Positions 25,631-36,626 are shown, numbered from the stretch's first letter. The stretch: 64,000 nucleotides of DNA from Mesorhizobium sp. M1E.F.Ca.ET.045.02.1.1 (GCF_003952485.1 NZ_CP034447.1:1054001-1118000), one strand, 5' to 3'. A program made the numbers and translations. Notes: a model not told the origin generated them from the letters alone.

Positions 25631-26251
25631 ATGTACCGTGCGGGGGCACACCGGGGAATTTCAGCCATCGCTGCAGGGGCTGCGCGGTTTTGCCGTGATC
25701 GCAGTGGCGTCGCGGCAATCGAGTTCGCGTTTATCGTGCCGGTGCTGCTCATCATGTATTTCATCACGATGGAGGCCTCGCAGGCGATCGAGACCAGCAA
25801 GAAGGTCAGTCGCATCGGCAGCATGGTGGCTGATCTCGTCACGCAGCAGACGGCGGTCCAGAAAGCCGATCTCGATGCGATAATGAAGATCGGCACGTCG
25901 ACGCTGCAGCCCTACAACCGCTCCACGCCGACGATCATCATTACCGGGGTCCAGATCACCGACGAGGCGTCGCCAAAGGTACAGGTCGCGTGGTCACGCA
26001 AGCTGGTGGGCAGCACCTACAGCGCCGACGCGGCGAAGGACAGCATCACCACGGTTCCGACGACGCTGAAGATCCGCAACACCTTCCTTGTCCGTGTGGA
26101 AAGCGACCTCGGCTATAAGCCGATCATCACCTGGTCCGCCAACGATTCGAAAGCGCTTGGGTTGACCTCGGCCTTCAACAACATATCGATGGGCGAAACC
26201 TACTATCTGAGGCCTCGGCGCGGTCCCACGGTCCCCTGCAGCGACTGCTGA
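25631..26251 (+). CDS. TadE/TadG-family pilus assembly protein
   Basis: 206 residues, starting at ATG 25631 after a clear GGAGG. A leader of about 25 residues precedes the segment RSGVAAIEFAFIVPVLLIMY, with the pseudopilin Glu. The periplasmic domain follows and ends in a Cys-containing tail (PCSDC). It is shorter than full TadG proteins, which often carry a von Willebrand domain, so it is a second TadE-like minor pilin. It lies 41 bp downstream of tadE and is probably co-transcribed with it. Confidence 0.86.
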   Translation: MYRAGAHRGISAIAAGAARFCRDRSGVAAIEFAFIVPVLLIMYFITMEASQAIETSKKVSRIGSMVADLVTQQTAVQKADLDAIMKIGTSTLQPYNRSTPTIIITGVQITDEASPKVQVAWSRKLVGSTYSADAAKDSITTVPTTLKIRNTFLVRVESDLGYKPIITWSANDSKALGLTSAFNNISMGETYYLRPRRGPTVPCSDC

Positions 26252-26256
26252 CAAGA

Positions 26257-27192
26257 CTATTCCTGGCCGCCCGCTTCCCGCCGCAGGATGGCCAGCGCCG
26301 CTGCATAGTCTTTTGATGCGGCGAGCTCGAACCCGCCGGAATGCTCCGACTCCAGGAGATCGTAGACGTCGGGAGTGAGCGACCTGAGATTGGTCAGGAA
26401 GACGGCCAGCCTACGCTTCGCTTCGGCATCGAGATCGCTGCGCACGGCATGAGGGCCATATCGCATCGGAGCCGAGGTCCATAGCACCCGAAGCGATGCC
26501 TTCGGGACACCGGCGGCCTCGAGCCGAACGATCGTGCCTCCCGTACCGGTGGGCTGGCCATCGGCGCCGACAGGTTCCCAGCCGAACAGGCCGTCGGCTT
26601 CGCCGTCGCTGAGCATCGTCTCGGCCGCCGTGGCCGAGACGGCACGGGTCAGGAAGGGTGAATCTTCCGCGATCTTTGCGCCTTCGCCAGCCAGCCCGGT
26701 CAGCGGCAGCAGGGAACCGCCGACATTGTCGGCGGGAGCGATCGCGATCCGATGCGAGGCCATGGCGGCGAGGTCCGGCACTTTGCCGTCGCGCGTCACC
26801 AGCACGGAACGGATGCCGACGGCTCCATCGGTATCGACCGGAGCCACCAGCGGCTCAACACAGCCGCATCGCTCGGAAGCCGCGGCATAAGCGAGCGCCG
26901 AATAGATCGCATATTGGACCCGGCCGCTCGCCTGCGCCTCGATCAGCGCCGCATAGTCGCGGGCCACCACGAACTCCACCTTCATGCCGAGCGCGTTTGT
27001 ATAGGCATCCGTCAGGCGTGCCAGCCCGGGAACAGTATTGCCGCCACCGGGCTCGGCGACGATGCCGATGCGAAACGTGCCGATGTCGCCGCGCCAGTCG
27101 GCGCGCGCGGACGAGGCCGCGCAGAGCACTGCGAAGGCCGCCGCGCACGTCCTCAAAGCCAGGCTTGCCGCGGATCTTTCGCCCTTGCCCAT
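26257..27192 (-). CDS. PhnD/SsuA/transferrin-type periplasmic binding protein
   Basis: 311 residues from ATG 27192, with a signal peptide ([19 protein letters not shown]). The body matches PhnD-type binding proteins: [53 protein letters not shown]. It is convergent with the tadG-like gene (5 bp apart) and has no transporter permease or ATPase beside it. Ligand unknown; it may act as a sensor or as an accessory protein for the surface apparatus. A frame extension to 27369 lacks family similarity. Confidence 0.82.
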   Translation of the reverse strand: MGKGERSAASLALRTCAAAFAVLCAASSARADWRGDIGTFRIGIVAEPGGGNTVPGLARLTDAYTNALGMKVEFVVARDYAALIEAQASGRVQYAIYSALAYAAASERCGCVEPLVAPVDTDGAVGIRSVLVTRDGKVPDLAAMASHRIAIAPADNVGGSLLPLTGLAGEGAKIAEDSPFLTRAVSATAAETMLSDGEADGLFGWEPVGADGQPTGTGGTIVRLEAAGVPKASLRVLWTSAPMRYGPHAVRSDLDAEAKRRLAVFLTNLRSLTPDVYDLLESEHSGGFELAASKDYAAALAILRREAGGQE

Positions 27193-27328
27193 CCTCGCCG
27201 TACTCCCGCCGACACTGCGCCCGATTGCTGGACTATGGCGCCAAGCCGGTTGCGGTTCGGTTTCCGATTTGCCAATGCCGCCATGGAACCTTATGTCTGG
27301 CTGCCTGGACTGGCAACGACGGCACCCT

Positions 27329-28567
27329 ATGGCGCGGGCTTTCTTATTCGTTCTCGATTCTTTCGGCATAGGCGGAGCAGCCGACGCCGGACGCTACGGC
27401 GACACCGGCGCCAACACGTTCGGACATATCGCGCAGGCCTGCGCCGAGGGCCGGGCGGATCGCGAAGGGTTGCGCCGGGGGCCGCTCGCCGTGCCCAACA
27501 TGGTCTCGCTCGGGCTCGCGCGGGCGGCAGAGACGGCGACAGGGCTGAAGCTCGACCTCGACATGCCGTTGCTTGCCTCGTCCTTCCATGGCGCCGCCCA
27601 GGAGGTCTCGAGCGGCAAGGACACGCCTTCGGGCCATTGGGAGATCGCCGGCCTGCCGGTGCGTTTCGACTGGGGCTATTTTCCCGATACCGCGCCGGCC
27701 TTCCCGGCCGCGTTGACGGAAGCGATCATCCGCGAAGGTCAGGTGCCGGGCATCCTCGGTGATTGCCATGCGCCCGGAACCGAGATCATCGAGCGCTTCG
27801 GCGAGGAGCACATCCGCACCGGCAAGCCGATCTGTTACACCTCAGTGGACTCCGTGTTGCAGATCGCAGCGCACGAGACGCATTTCGGCCTGGAGCGACT
27901 TTACGAGCTTTGCCTGACGGTGCGCCGGCTGGTGGATCCGCTGAAGATCGGGCGGGTGATCGCGCGGCCCTTCGTCGGCGAGACGTCAGCCACCTTCCAG
28001 CGCACCCACAACCGCCGCGACTATGCCGTGCCGCCGCCGGAGCCGACCTTGCTCGACCGGCTGACGAAACGTGGCAGCAAGGTCATCGCCGTCGGCAAGA
28101 TCGGCGACATCTTCGCCCATCGCGGCATCTCGGAGGTGCGCAAGGCGGGCGGCAACATGGCGATGTTCGACGAGGCGCTGGGCGCCATGGACGACGCCGG
28201 CGAGGGCGATCTGGTCTTTGCCAATTTCGTCGATTTCGACACCGAGTTCGGCCACCGGCGCGATGTCGCCGGCTATGCCGGAGCGCTCGAGGCCTTCGAC
28301 CGCCGGCTGCCGGAGGCGCTGTCGCGCATCAGGCCGGGTGACCTGCTCATCCTCACCGCCGATCACGGCAATGACCCTACCTGGCGCGGGACCGACCACA
28401 CGCGGGAACGCGTCCCGGTGATCGGCATCGGGCCGGGGCTGAAGGGCGGCGACATCGGGCTGAGGCCAACCTTCGCCGACATCGGTGAAACCGTCGCCGA
28501 CCATCTTGGCCTGGCGCCCGGCCGTCACGGCACCTCTTTCCTTGCAACGACAGGCGGCCATGCCTGA
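27329..28567 (+). CDS. deoB: Phosphopentomutase DeoB
   Basis: 412 residues, the usual length. Alkaline-phosphatase-superfamily metal motifs are present: [19 protein letters not shown] at the N-terminus, the nucleophile region [15 protein letters not shown] (Thr), and [20 protein letters not shown] near the C-terminus. The enzyme interconverts (deoxy)ribose 1- and 5-phosphate in nucleoside salvage. The start at 27329 begins the conserved [11 protein letters not shown]; the frame is open upstream without similarity. It overlaps mutM by 8 bp. Confidence 0.95.
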   Translation: MARAFLFVLDSFGIGGAADAGRYGDTGANTFGHIAQACAEGRADREGLRRGPLAVPNMVSLGLARAAETATGLKLDLDMPLLASSFHGAAQEVSSGKDTPSGHWEIAGLPVRFDWGYFPDTAPAFPAALTEAIIREGQVPGILGDCHAPGTEIIERFGEEHIRTGKPICYTSVDSVLQIAAHETHFGLERLYELCLTVRRLVDPLKIGRVIARPFVGETSATFQRTHNRRDYAVPPPEPTLLDRLTKRGSKVIAVGKIGDIFAHRGISEVRKAGGNMAMFDEALGAMDDAGEGDLVFANFVDFDTEFGHRRDVAGYAGALEAFDRRLPEALSRIRPGDLLILTADHGNDPTWRGTDHTRERVPVIGIGPGLKGGDIGLRPTFADIGETVADHLGLAPGRHGTSFLATTGGHA

Positions 28568-29450
28568 ACTGCCCGAGGTCGAAACCGTGCGGCGGGGGCT
28601 GCAGCCGGTTCTGGAGGGGGCCCGCCTCGTCAACGTCGAGGCGCGCAGGCCCGATCTTCGCTTTCCTTTTCCCGAGCGCTTCTCGGAGCGGCTTACCGGC
28701 AAGACCGTGACGGCGCTTGGCCGGCGCGCCAAGTATCTGACGATGCATATCGAAGACGGTCCGGTGCTGATCTGTCATCTCGGCATGTCCGGATCGTTCC
28801 GAATCGAAACCGCCGAGGGCAGCGACATCCCCGGCGCCTTTCGCCACGAACGGTCGAAGAGCGCGGCACACGACCATGTCGTGTTCGATGTCGCCTCGCC
28901 GAAGGGCGAGCGGTCCCGTGTCATCTTCAACGACCCGCGCCGTTTCGGCTTCATGCTGTTTGCCGAGGGGGCGCCGGACGCGCATCCGATGCTGGCCGGG
29001 CTGGGCATCGAGCCGACCGGCAACGCGCTCGACGGCCCCCTGCTCGCCTCGCTGCTCAAGGGCCGCAGATCGCCGCTCAAGGCAGCACTGCTCGACCAGC
29101 GGCTGATCGCGGGGCTCGGCAATATATATGTGTCGGAGGCGCTGTGGCGCGCCGGCCTGTCGCCGCTGCGCGAAGCCGGCACCATCGCCGGCTCCGGCAA
29201 GAAAGCCAAAGAGCAATGCGAACGCCTGGCCGAAGCGATCCGCTCGGTCATCGCCGATGCGATCGCCGCCGGCGGATCGTCGCTGCGCGACTATGTCCAG
29301 GCCGATGGATCGCTCGGCTATTTCCAGCATTCCTTCGCCGTTTACGACCGCGAGGGCGAGTCATGTCCGAAGCCAGGGTGCGGCGGCCATATCGAGCGCA
29401 TCGTGCAGAGCGGCCGCTCGACATTCTATTGCCGGACCTGTCAGCGGTGA
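28560..29450 (+). CDS. mutM: Formamidopyrimidine-DNA glycosylase MutM (Fpg)
   Basis: 296 residues. The N-terminus [14 protein letters not shown] gives the catalytic Pro2 and Glu3. The lysine loop ([10 protein letters not shown]), helix-two-turn-helix ([19 protein letters not shown]) and C-terminal zinc finger (CPKPGCGG ... FYCRTCQR) are all present. It removes oxidised purines such as 8-oxoguanine. Its first codons overlap the end of deoB by 8 bp, suggesting coupled expression. Confidence 0.96.
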   Translation: MPELPEVETVRRGLQPVLEGARLVNVEARRPDLRFPFPERFSERLTGKTVTALGRRAKYLTMHIEDGPVLICHLGMSGSFRIETAEGSDIPGAFRHERSKSAAHDHVVFDVASPKGERSRVIFNDPRRFGFMLFAEGAPDAHPMLAGLGIEPTGNALDGPLLASLLKGRRSPLKAALLDQRLIAGLGNIYVSEALWRAGLSPLREAGTIAGSGKKAKEQCERLAEAIRSVIADAIAAGGSSLRDYVQADGSLGYFQHSFAVYDREGESCPKPGCGGHIERIVQSGRSTFYCRTCQR

Positions 29451-29490
29451 GCTAGACCGGTCTCCTCAACCGAAGCGAGGAGACCACGCC

Positions 29491-30264
<774 letters not shown>

Positions 30265-30292
30265 GTGTTGCCAAAAAGACCGCGACGCGGCG

Positions 30293-30321
30293 TTGACGCG
30301 CCGGAAAAGCTGAACTATAAG
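30293..30321 (+). promoter_or_regulatory. Sigma-70-type promoter of rpsT
   Basis: TTGACG at 30293-30298 and TATAAG at 30316-30321 with 17-bp spacing, about 90 bp ahead of the rpsT start. Confidence 0.8.
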
Positions 30322-30413
30322 CCGCACCAACCGAGGCGGCCCCGTGGCTGCCCGTTTGTTTTTTGCGCCCTGCGGCACCCCGCTGGCGCCCACCAGATCA
30401 GAAGAGAGGCATC

Positions 30414-30680
30414 ATGGCCAATACGTCTTCGGCCAAAAAGGCAACGCGCAAGATCGCCCGCCGCGCGGCGATCAACAAGAACCGCCGCTCGCGCGTCCGC
30501 ACCTATGTCCGCCAGGTCGAAGAGGCGCTCGCCGCCGGCGACAAGGCCGCGGCGCTGGAAGCCTTCAAGGCCGCGGAGCCGGAATTGATGCGTGCCGCCA
30601 CCAAGGGCGTCATCCACAAGAACACGGCGTCCCGCAAGGTTTCGCGCCTGGCCCAGCGCGTCAAGGTGCTGTCGGCCTGA
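30414..30680 (+). CDS. rpsT: Small ribosomal subunit protein bS20
   Basis: 88 residues, very basic, starting [19 protein letters not shown] and ending with [20 protein letters not shown], both typical for S20. The ribosome site GAGAGG is well placed. It has its own promoter and terminator, so it is monocistronic. In many rhizobia rpsT lies just before dnaA, as here. Confidence 0.97.
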   Translation: MANTSSAKKATRKIARRAAINKNRRSRVRTYVRQVEEALAAGDKAAALEAFKAAEPELMRAATKGVIHKNTASRKVSRLAQRVKVLSA

Positions 30681-30710
30681 CCGACTTCCATTCGGAACCG
30701 TTATCTTTGA

Positions 30711-30736
30711 ACCCGGCCGCGCAGGCCGGGTTTTTT
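30711..30736 (+). terminator. Intrinsic terminator of rpsT
   Basis: Stem ACCCGGCC / GGCCGGGT with a short loop (GCGCA region) followed by six Ts, 30 bp after the rpsT stop. Confidence 0.93.
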
Positions 30737-31519
30737 CGTTTGCCGGCAAGTACTTAAAAAGAACGTCCGCGTAACGACGTCCGGTCCGAATTTCAAAGTT
30801 GCGAATATTTTGCCGGCATATACATAATCGCTGATATCTTCGCCTGCCGGATACAGGCATGGCCGCAAATTGGCCTGTCACAAATTCTGCTTATTTTTCA
30901 AAAGATTACGGATGGTCATCCACAGCTTGTTCAACGCGCGCAGGAGCGGCGGGGGACAAGTAGCTGTCAAGCGAATTATTTCAGAAAATTTCGTATCGGC
31001 CGGCCTTTTTCATATTCGCCGGAAAAGGGTTTGAATCACAATGGCTTTGTCAAAAGCTGTCCCAACGGCACCTGCTTCGAACGCGTCTCCGCTAACCAGA
31101 TTCGTTAAAAATCGGTTAGACGTGGCCTTGCCCTATCCACAGCGATTTCGGTAATGTCCATCCATCGAAGGGACGGGCATTCAGCCCCTGACCCAGCCTG
31201 AATCGGCCACCAAAAAATGGCGGAATTCATGACGTGGAGTAATTCCGCGTGCGGCTTGGTTTGTCTCTTCGGTGGGTAGGGGACTGGCGTAATTGTACAT
31301 CGCAGTCGACGTTGGGCCGGCGTTTTCGCCGGACGGCGTTGTATTGCCTTGGCATGATCAAGCCGGCTGGCAAGAGCCGGCATCGGTCCCTTGCGCAACG
31401 TTGCGACAAGATCGCCGGCGGCGGCGATGGAGATGCAGCGAAAACGTCGCCGGACCAGAGGGTGCAGGAGGCGCACTCCCGGCGGGAAAAAGGGTACGAG
31501 AAGACAAGGAACGTTGATC
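30737..31519 (+). promoter_or_regulatory. dnaA upstream control region with DnaA-box-like sites
   Basis: About 780 bp without a convincing gene; the first 400 bp are clearly AT-richer than the surroundings. Two one-mismatch DnaA boxes are visible: TCATCCACA at 30916-30924 and CTATCCACA at 31133-31141. Several GANTC sites (targets of the CcrM methylase) also occur, for example GAATC near 31033, GATTC near 31099 and GAATC near 31200. These suggest cell-cycle control of dnaA. An origin of replication is not supported by this alone, because in many alphaproteobacteria oriC lies elsewhere. Confidence 0.5.
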
Positions 31520-33067
31520 ATGCAGAGCGGCATCGAAAGGGAGATAGCGAGCGAACTCCCATTCCCTACAACCTTCGTCGGAGGGGACGGCATGGCGGCA
31601 TCCAGCGACGCTGAACAGAAGTTCGAGCGGGTCAAGGCCCAGCTTAAGGCGCGTCTGGGAGCCGAGGTCTATTCGAGCTGGTTTGGCCGCATGAAGGTTG
31701 CCGAGGCTTCGCGCGGCATTGTCCGTATTTCCGTGCCCACGGCCTTCCTGCGGTCGTGGATCAACGGCCACTATCTCGACCTTATTGCCGAACTTTGGAG
31801 GCATGAGGATGCCGACGTTCTCAAGATCGAGATCGTCGTGCGGACCGCCACGCGCCAAGGCCGCAACAATGTCGAGCCGGAGATCGCGCCGGCGCGCAAG
31901 ATGACCAAACAGACGCAGACCGTGCTCGCCGCCGGCACCGCAAGCAACGGCCGGGTGGAGCGGGCGCCGGCGCCTCGCCAGGGCGGCGCGCCGGTGGAGA
32001 CCGAGTTCCGCCACAATGTGCTGGGGTCACCACTCGACCCGCGCTACACTTTCGCCTCGTTCATCGAAGGACCCTCGAACCGGGTCGCCTTCGCGGCCGC
32101 CAAGGCGGTGGCGGAATCGCAGTCGAGCGCCGTGCGCTTCAACCCGCTCTTCCTTCACGCGACCGTCGGACTGGGCAAGACGCACCTTTTGCAGGCGATC
32201 GCGGCGGAATCGCTGCGGCACAACCCGAAATCGCGCGTGGTCTATCTAACGGCGGAATATTTCATGTGGCGCTTCGCCACCGCCATCCGCGACAACAATG
32301 CGCTCACCCTCAAAGAGCAATTGCGCGATATCGATCTTCTGATCATCGACGACATGCAGTTCCTGCAGGGCAAGTCGATCCAGCATGAGTTCTGCCACCT
32401 GATCAACATGCTGCTCGACAGCGCCAAGCAGGTGGTGGTCGCCGCCGACCGGCCGCCGTCGGAACTGGAATCGCTGGAGCCGCGCGTGCGTTCGCGCCTC
32501 AATGGCGGCGTGGCGCTCGAAATGTCGGCGCCGGATTTCGCCATGCGCCTCGGCATGCTGAAGCTGCGCCTCGCCACCGCCAAGGTCGACGATGCCTCGC
32601 TCGACATTTCGGACGATATCCTCGATCACGTCGCGCGCACGGTGACAGGCAGCGGACGCGAGCTCGAAGGCGCCTTCAACCAGCTTCTGTTCCGCCAGTC
32701 CTTCGAGCCGCAGATCACCATCGACCGCATCGACGAGATCCTCGGCCACATCTACCGCTCGGGCGAGCCAAAGCGGGTGCGCATCGAGGACATCCAGCGC
32801 ATCGTGGCGCGCCACTACAACGTGTCGAAGACGGAGCTGCTGTCCAACCGGCGCACGCGCACCATCGTCAAGCCGCGGCAGGTGGCAATGTATCTGTCGA
32901 AGGTGATGACGCCGCGCTCGCTGCCGGAAATCGGGCGGCGTTTCGGCGGCCGCGACCACACGACGGTGCTCCATGCCGTGCGCAAGATCGAGGATCTTTC
33001 CGGTGCCGACAACACGCTGGCGCAGGAGCTCGAACTGCTCCGAAGGCTGATCAACGAGCAGGCCTGA
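31520..33067 (+). CDS. dnaA: Chromosomal replication initiator DnaA
   Basis: 515 residues. Domain I comprises about residues 35-110, with a variable linker rich in Ala, Arg and Gln at 110-165. The AAA+ domain has Walker [10 protein letters not shown] (near 214-222), Walker [14 protein letters not shown] and the box VI Arg region. The C-terminal DNA-binding domain carries the DnaA signature [19 protein letters not shown]. It opens oriC to start replication. ATG 31520 is chosen as the first Met giving the usual N-terminus; [11 protein letters not shown] further in is an alternative. Confidence 0.96.
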   Translation: MQSGIEREIASELPFPTTFVGGDGMAASSDAEQKFERVKAQLKARLGAEVYSSWFGRMKVAEASRGIVRISVPTAFLRSWINGHYLDLIAELWRHEDADVLKIEIVVRTATRQGRNNVEPEIAPARKMTKQTQTVLAAGTASNGRVERAPAPRQGGAPVETEFRHNVLGSPLDPRYTFASFIEGPSNRVAFAAAKAVAESQSSAVRFNPLFLHATVGLGKTHLLQAIAAESLRHNPKSRVVYLTAEYFMWRFATAIRDNNALTLKEQLRDIDLLIIDDMQFLQGKSIQHEFCHLINMLLDSAKQVVVAADRPPSELESLEPRVRSRLNGGVALEMSAPDFAMRLGMLKLRLATAKVDDASLDISDDILDHVARTVTGSGRELEGAFNQLLFRQSFEPQITIDRIDEILGHIYRSGEPKRVRIEDIQRIVARHYNVSKTELLSNRRTRTIVKPRQVAMYLSKVMTPRSLPEIGRRFGGRDHTTVLHAVRKIEDLSGADNTLAQELELLRRLINEQA

Positions 33068-33116
33068 GCGGTCCGAAAAAGGGGCGGCGGCGCAGTTCGC
33101 CGGCTTTATCCCCAGA

Positions 33117-33154
33117 AAGCCCGCGCAACCGGCCGGAACCGGTGTCGCGGGCTT
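33117..33154 (+). terminator. Hairpin after dnaA
   Basis: Stem AAGCCCGCG / CGCGGGCTT with an inner palindrome CCGG..CCGG, followed by TGCGTTT and later CTTTTT. It probably ends or attenuates the dnaA transcript ahead of dnaN. Confidence 0.6.
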
Positions 33155-33266
33155 GCGTTTGCAGGCTTTTTACTGTCAGCTTACACAGATTCTGAGCTTT
33201 TCGGAGCTGTCGCGGGATGCCACCCCTTGGTGCCCCGCCCATTCATTGAAGCGAGCCTGTTTCGTC

Positions 33267-34385
33267 ATGCGTGTTATCCTGGAACGGTCCAATCTCCTGA
33301 AGTCCCTCAACCACGTTCATCGCGTGGTGGAGCGGCGCAACACCATACCGATCCTGTCGAATGTGCTGCTCAGCGCAGAAGGCGCGAGCCTCGAGATGAA
33401 AGCGACCGACCTCGACCTCGAGGTGACGGAAGCCACGCCCGCCAAGGTCGAGCGCGGCGGCGCGACGACGGTCCCGGCGCATCTGCTCTACGACATCGTG
33501 CGCAAGCTCGCCGACGGCGCCGAGGTCATGCTGAAGACCGACGAGGACGGCAATGCGATGACGGTCACGTCAGGCCGCTCCAGCTTCCGCCTGCAGTGCC
33601 TGCCGCAGTCCGATTTCCCGGAACTTTCGGCCGGCTCCTTCTCGCACATCTTCCGGCTCGACTCGGCGGCGCTCAAAGGCCTGATCGAGAAGACCCAGTT
33701 CGCCATCTCGACCGAAGAGACGCGCTACTATCTCAACGGCATCTTCCTGCACACGCATGAGGTGGGCGGCAAGCTGAAGCTGCGCTCGGTCGCGACCGAC
33801 GGGCACCGCCTGGCGCGCGCCGAAATCGACGCGCCGGCAGGCTCCGAAGGCATGCCCGGCATCATCATCCCGCGCAAGACGGTGAGCGAGCTGCAGAAGC
33901 TGGTCGACGACCCGGATGTGGCGGTGACGACGGAGCTGTCGGACACCAAGATCCGCTTCACCATCGGCAGCGTCATCCTGACTTCGAAGCTGATCGACGG
34001 CACCTTCCCCGACTATCAGCGCGTCATCCCGACCGGCAACGACAAGAAGCTGATCATCGACCGCCAGAGCTTCGCCGCCGCCGTCGACCGCGTCTCGACC
34101 ATTTCGTCGGAGCGCGGCCGGGCAGTGAAAATGTCGATCAACGACGGCCAGCTCACGCTCGCCGTCAACAATCCGGATTCGGGCAGCGCCACCGAGGAGC
34201 TGGCGGCCGACTATTCGTCCGATCCGATCGAGATCGGCTTCAACGCCAAATATCTGCTCGACGTCGCCGCCCAACTCACCGGTTCGGAGGCGAAGTTCAT
34301 GCTGGCGGATGCCGGGTCGCCGACGCTGATCCACGACATGGCCGACGAGACCGCGCTCTATGTGCTGATGCCGATGCGGGTGTAG
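33267..34385 (+). CDS. dnaN: DNA polymerase III beta sliding clamp DnaN
   Basis: 372 residues, the usual length. It starts MRVILERSNLLKSLNHVHRV and ends ADETALYVLMPMRV, the conserved clamp C-terminus with an Met-rich end. The three clamp domains are visible by similar beta patterns, e.g. IPILSNVLLSAEG and ISTEETRYYLNGIFLH. It tethers the polymerase to DNA. It lies between dnaA and recF. Confidence 0.97.
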   Translation: MRVILERSNLLKSLNHVHRVVERRNTIPILSNVLLSAEGASLEMKATDLDLEVTEATPAKVERGGATTVPAHLLYDIVRKLADGAEVMLKTDEDGNAMTVTSGRSSFRLQCLPQSDFPELSAGSFSHIFRLDSAALKGLIEKTQFAISTEETRYYLNGIFLHTHEVGGKLKLRSVATDGHRLARAEIDAPAGSEGMPGIIIPRKTVSELQKLVDDPDVAVTTELSDTKIRFTIGSVILTSKLIDGTFPDYQRVIPTGNDKKLIIDRQSFAAAVDRVSTISSERGRAVKMSINDGQLTLAVNNPDSGSATEELAADYSSDPIEIGFNAKYLLDVAAQLTGSEAKFMLADAGSPTLIHDMADETALYVLMPMRV

Positions 34386-34416
34386 CGCATCGGGTTTCGC
34401 GCCGGCTGGCGATGGA

Positions 34417-35592
34417 ATGATGATTGCGGCGGCTTGCACGGGCGGACAGCGGTTGCCGGAACAGACCCATATAAGTAAGCTAACACTTACAAACTTCCGC
34501 AACTATGCGGGACTTTCGCTCGAGCTCGACCCTGGCGCCGTGGTGCTGTCCGGCGACAATGGCGCCGGCAAGACCAATCTGCTCGAAGCCATCTCGCTGC
34601 TGACGCCCGGACGCGGGCTGCGCCGCGCGCCCTATGCCGACGTGGCGCGCGAAGGCGGCGATGGCGGCTTTGCCCTGCATGCCCGGATCGAGGGGCCGGA
34701 AGGCCAGGTCGAAATCGGCACCGGCGTTTCCGGTGCAGATGCCACCGGAGAAGGCGGCAGACGCGTTCGCATCAACGGCGCGCCGGCGAAGTCGGCTGAC
34801 GATATGCTGGAGTGGCTGCGGGTCGTCTGGCTGACGCCGGCGATGGACGGGCTGTTTCCAGGGCCGGCCGCCGACCGCCGCCGCTTCCTCGACCGTCTTG
34901 TGCTCGCGATCGATCCAAACCATGGCCAGCGGGCCCTCGACTACGAAAAGGCGATGCGCGACCGTAACCGCCTGCTTACCGAAGGATCGCGCGACAGCGC
35001 CTGGTTCGACGCGATCGAGACACAGATGGCCGAAACCGGGGTGGCGATCGCCGCGGCACGGGCGGAACTGGTGCGGCTGCTTGCCGCCATGATCGACAGG
35101 CTGCCCGGCAGCGGCCCGTTTCCGCAAGCCGACATCAGCCTGTCCGGCGAATTGGAGGGTGGGATCGCCGTCGCGCCGGCGGTCGATGTCGAGGAGCGTT
35201 TCCGCGCGATGCTCGCCAATGGCCGCGAGCGCGACCGCGCCGCCGGTCGCACGCTCGACGGTCCGCATCGCTCGGACCTCGTGGTGCGTCACCGGCCGAA
35301 GTCGATGCCGGCCGAATTGTGCTCGACCGGCGAGCAGAAGGCGCTTTTGGTCGGCATCGTGCTGTCGCATGCGAGGCTGACCGGCGAGATGTCAGGTCTG
35401 ACGCCCGTCCTTTTGCTCGACGAGATCGCCGCGCATCTCGACAGCGGACGGCGTGCCGCCTTGTTCTCCATCCTCGAGGAGCTGAACTGCCAGGCCTTCA
35501 TGACCGGCACCGACGCCGCGCTGTTTTCCAGCCTCGCCGGACGCGCGCAGTTCCTGACGGTCGACCACGGCAGTGTCGGGCCGACCGGCTAA
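34417..35592 (+). CDS. recF: DNA replication/repair protein RecF
   Basis: 391 residues. Walker A GDNGAGKTNLLEA lies near residue 45, the ABC-like signature region STGEQKALLVGIVLSHARL near 305, and Walker B PVLLLDEIAAHLD follows. RecF helps load RecA at gaps. Two ATG codons in tandem (34417 and 34420) can serve as starts. It is the end of the dnaA-dnaN-recF group and is followed by a 35-bp tandem repeat array instead of gyrB. Confidence 0.95.
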   Translation: MMIAAACTGGQRLPEQTHISKLTLTNFRNYAGLSLELDPGAVVLSGDNGAGKTNLLEAISLLTPGRGLRRAPYADVAREGGDGGFALHARIEGPEGQVEIGTGVSGADATGEGGRRVRINGAPAKSADDMLEWLRVVWLTPAMDGLFPGPAADRRRFLDRLVLAIDPNHGQRALDYEKAMRDRNRLLTEGSRDSAWFDAIETQMAETGVAIAAARAELVRLLAAMIDRLPGSGPFPQADISLSGELEGGIAVAPAVDVEERFRAMLANGRERDRAAGRTLDGPHRSDLVVRHRPKSMPAELCSTGEQKALLVGIVLSHARLTGEMSGLTPVLLLDEIAAHLDSGRRAALFSILEELNCQAFMTGTDAALFSSLAGRAQFLTVDHGSVGPTG

Positions 35593-35630
35593 CCTTTTGA
35601 GGAACCCAGTGGGCGTCAGCGCTTGCCTTC

Positions 35631-35850
35631 GGGACAAGGCTTCGCCTTGCCCGTACTTGCTCTGCGGGACAAGGCTTCGCCTTGCCCGTACCTGCCCTGC
35701 GGGACAAGGCTTCGCCTTGCCCGTACCTGCCCTGCGGGACAAGGCTTCGCCTTGCCCGTACCTGCCCTGCGGGACAAGGCTTCGCCTTGCCCGTACATGC
35801 CCTGCGGGACAAGGCTTCGCCTTGCCCGTACATGACAAGGCTTTGCACCA
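35631..35850. repeat. Tandem array of a 35-bp repeat (five full copies plus a partial)
   Basis: Units begin GGGACAAGGCTTCGCCTTGC and continue CCGTACCTGCCCTGC. Copies start at 35631, 35666, 35701, 35736, 35771 and 35806, the last decaying into TGACAAGGCTTTGCACC. Variation is confined to about three positions near the unit end (cTTgc, CTgc, ATgc). Each unit holds a hairpin (CAAGGC-TTC-GCCTTG, extended by GGG/CCC with a bulged A). Because the unit is not a multiple of three, open frames run through it on both strands, but these look like an artefact of the repeat. Confidence 0.95.
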
Positions 35851-35866
35851 GCTATAAGGTCCAGCC

Positions 35867-36622
35867 ATGACCGATGCCGCCCTGACCGACGAAGAGCTCG
35901 AACGCTATGCCCGCCACATCGTGCTGCCGGAAATCGGCGGCCCCGGCCAGCAGAAGCTGAAGCGGGCGCGGGTGCTGGTGATCGGCGCCGGCGGGCTGGG
36001 GGCGCCTGTGCTTGAATATCTTGCCGCGGCCGGCGTCGGCACGCTCGGCATCGTCGATGACGACGATGTCTCACTGTCCAACCTGCAGCGGCAGGTGATC
36101 CATGGCAGCGACACGATCGGCATGGCGAAGACCGACAGTGCAAGGGAAGCGATCATGCGCATCAATCCCAACGTCAAAGTCGAGTTGCATCGCCTCAGGC
36201 TGACGGCGGAAAACGCCCCTGCCCTCGTCGCCCGCTACGATGTCGTCGTCGACGGTTCCGACAATTTCGAGACACGCTATGCGCTGGCCGATGCGTGCGC
36301 GCTGGAAAGCAAGCCTCTGGTCACCGCCGCCGTCGGCCGCTTCGACGGCTCGGTGACGGTGCTGAAACCGTACGAGACCGGCGCCGACGGCAAGCGCAAT
36401 CCAGGTTACCGCGACCTTTTCCCGGAAGCCCCGCCCGAAGGGCTGGTGCCGTCCTGCGCCGTTGCCGGCATCGTCGGCGCGCTGACCGGCGTCGTCGGCA
36501 CGCTGGAGGCGATGGAAGCGATCAAGCTGATTGCCGGCATCGGCGAGCCGCTGGTCGGCCGGCTGCTGCTTTATGACGGGCTCACCGCCCGCTTCGACAC
36601 CGTCCGCTACAAGGCGGTCTGA
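35867..36622 (+). CDS. moeB: MoeB/ThiF-family sulfur-carrier adenylyltransferase
   Basis: A 251-residue E1-like enzyme. The nucleotide loop is VLVIGAGGLGAPVLEYLAAAG, with the arginine and Asp region DDDDVSLSNLQRQVIHG and the Asp in VDGSDNFETRYAL. Catalytic Cys lies in GLVPSCAVAGI. The two CxxC pairs that bind zinc in E. coli MoeB are missing (here GYRDLFPE at the first position), and there is no rhodanese domain. It activates the C-terminus of MoaD or ThiS; which partner it serves is not shown. Three further genes follow closely on the same strand. Confidence 0.88.
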   Translation: MTDAALTDEELERYARHIVLPEIGGPGQQKLKRARVLVIGAGGLGAPVLEYLAAAGVGTLGIVDDDDVSLSNLQRQVIHGSDTIGMAKTDSAREAIMRINPNVKVELHRLRLTAENAPALVARYDVVVDGSDNFETRYALADACALESKPLVTAAVGRFDGSVTVLKPYETGADGKRNPGYRDLFPEAPPEGLVPSCAVAGIVGALTGVVGTLEAMEAIKLIAGIGEPLVGRLLLYDGLTARFDTVRYKAV

Positions 36623-36626
36623 GCCC

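Noticed and set aside
30737..31519. Chromosomal origin of replication next to dnaA
   Set aside because: Only two imperfect DnaA boxes, no cluster and no clear unwinding element. In many alphaproteobacteria the origin is not beside dnaA.
35631..35850. CRISPR array
   Set aside because: The repeats are directly joined with no unique spacers, and no cas genes are near.
35392..36143. Repetitive open frames on both strands through the 35-bp array (periodic GQGEALSRR-like or RDKASPCPY-like peptides)
   Set aside because: They arise because a 35-bp repeat without stops is open in every frame. Start codons and ribosome sites are lacking, and they run into recF or moeB antisense.
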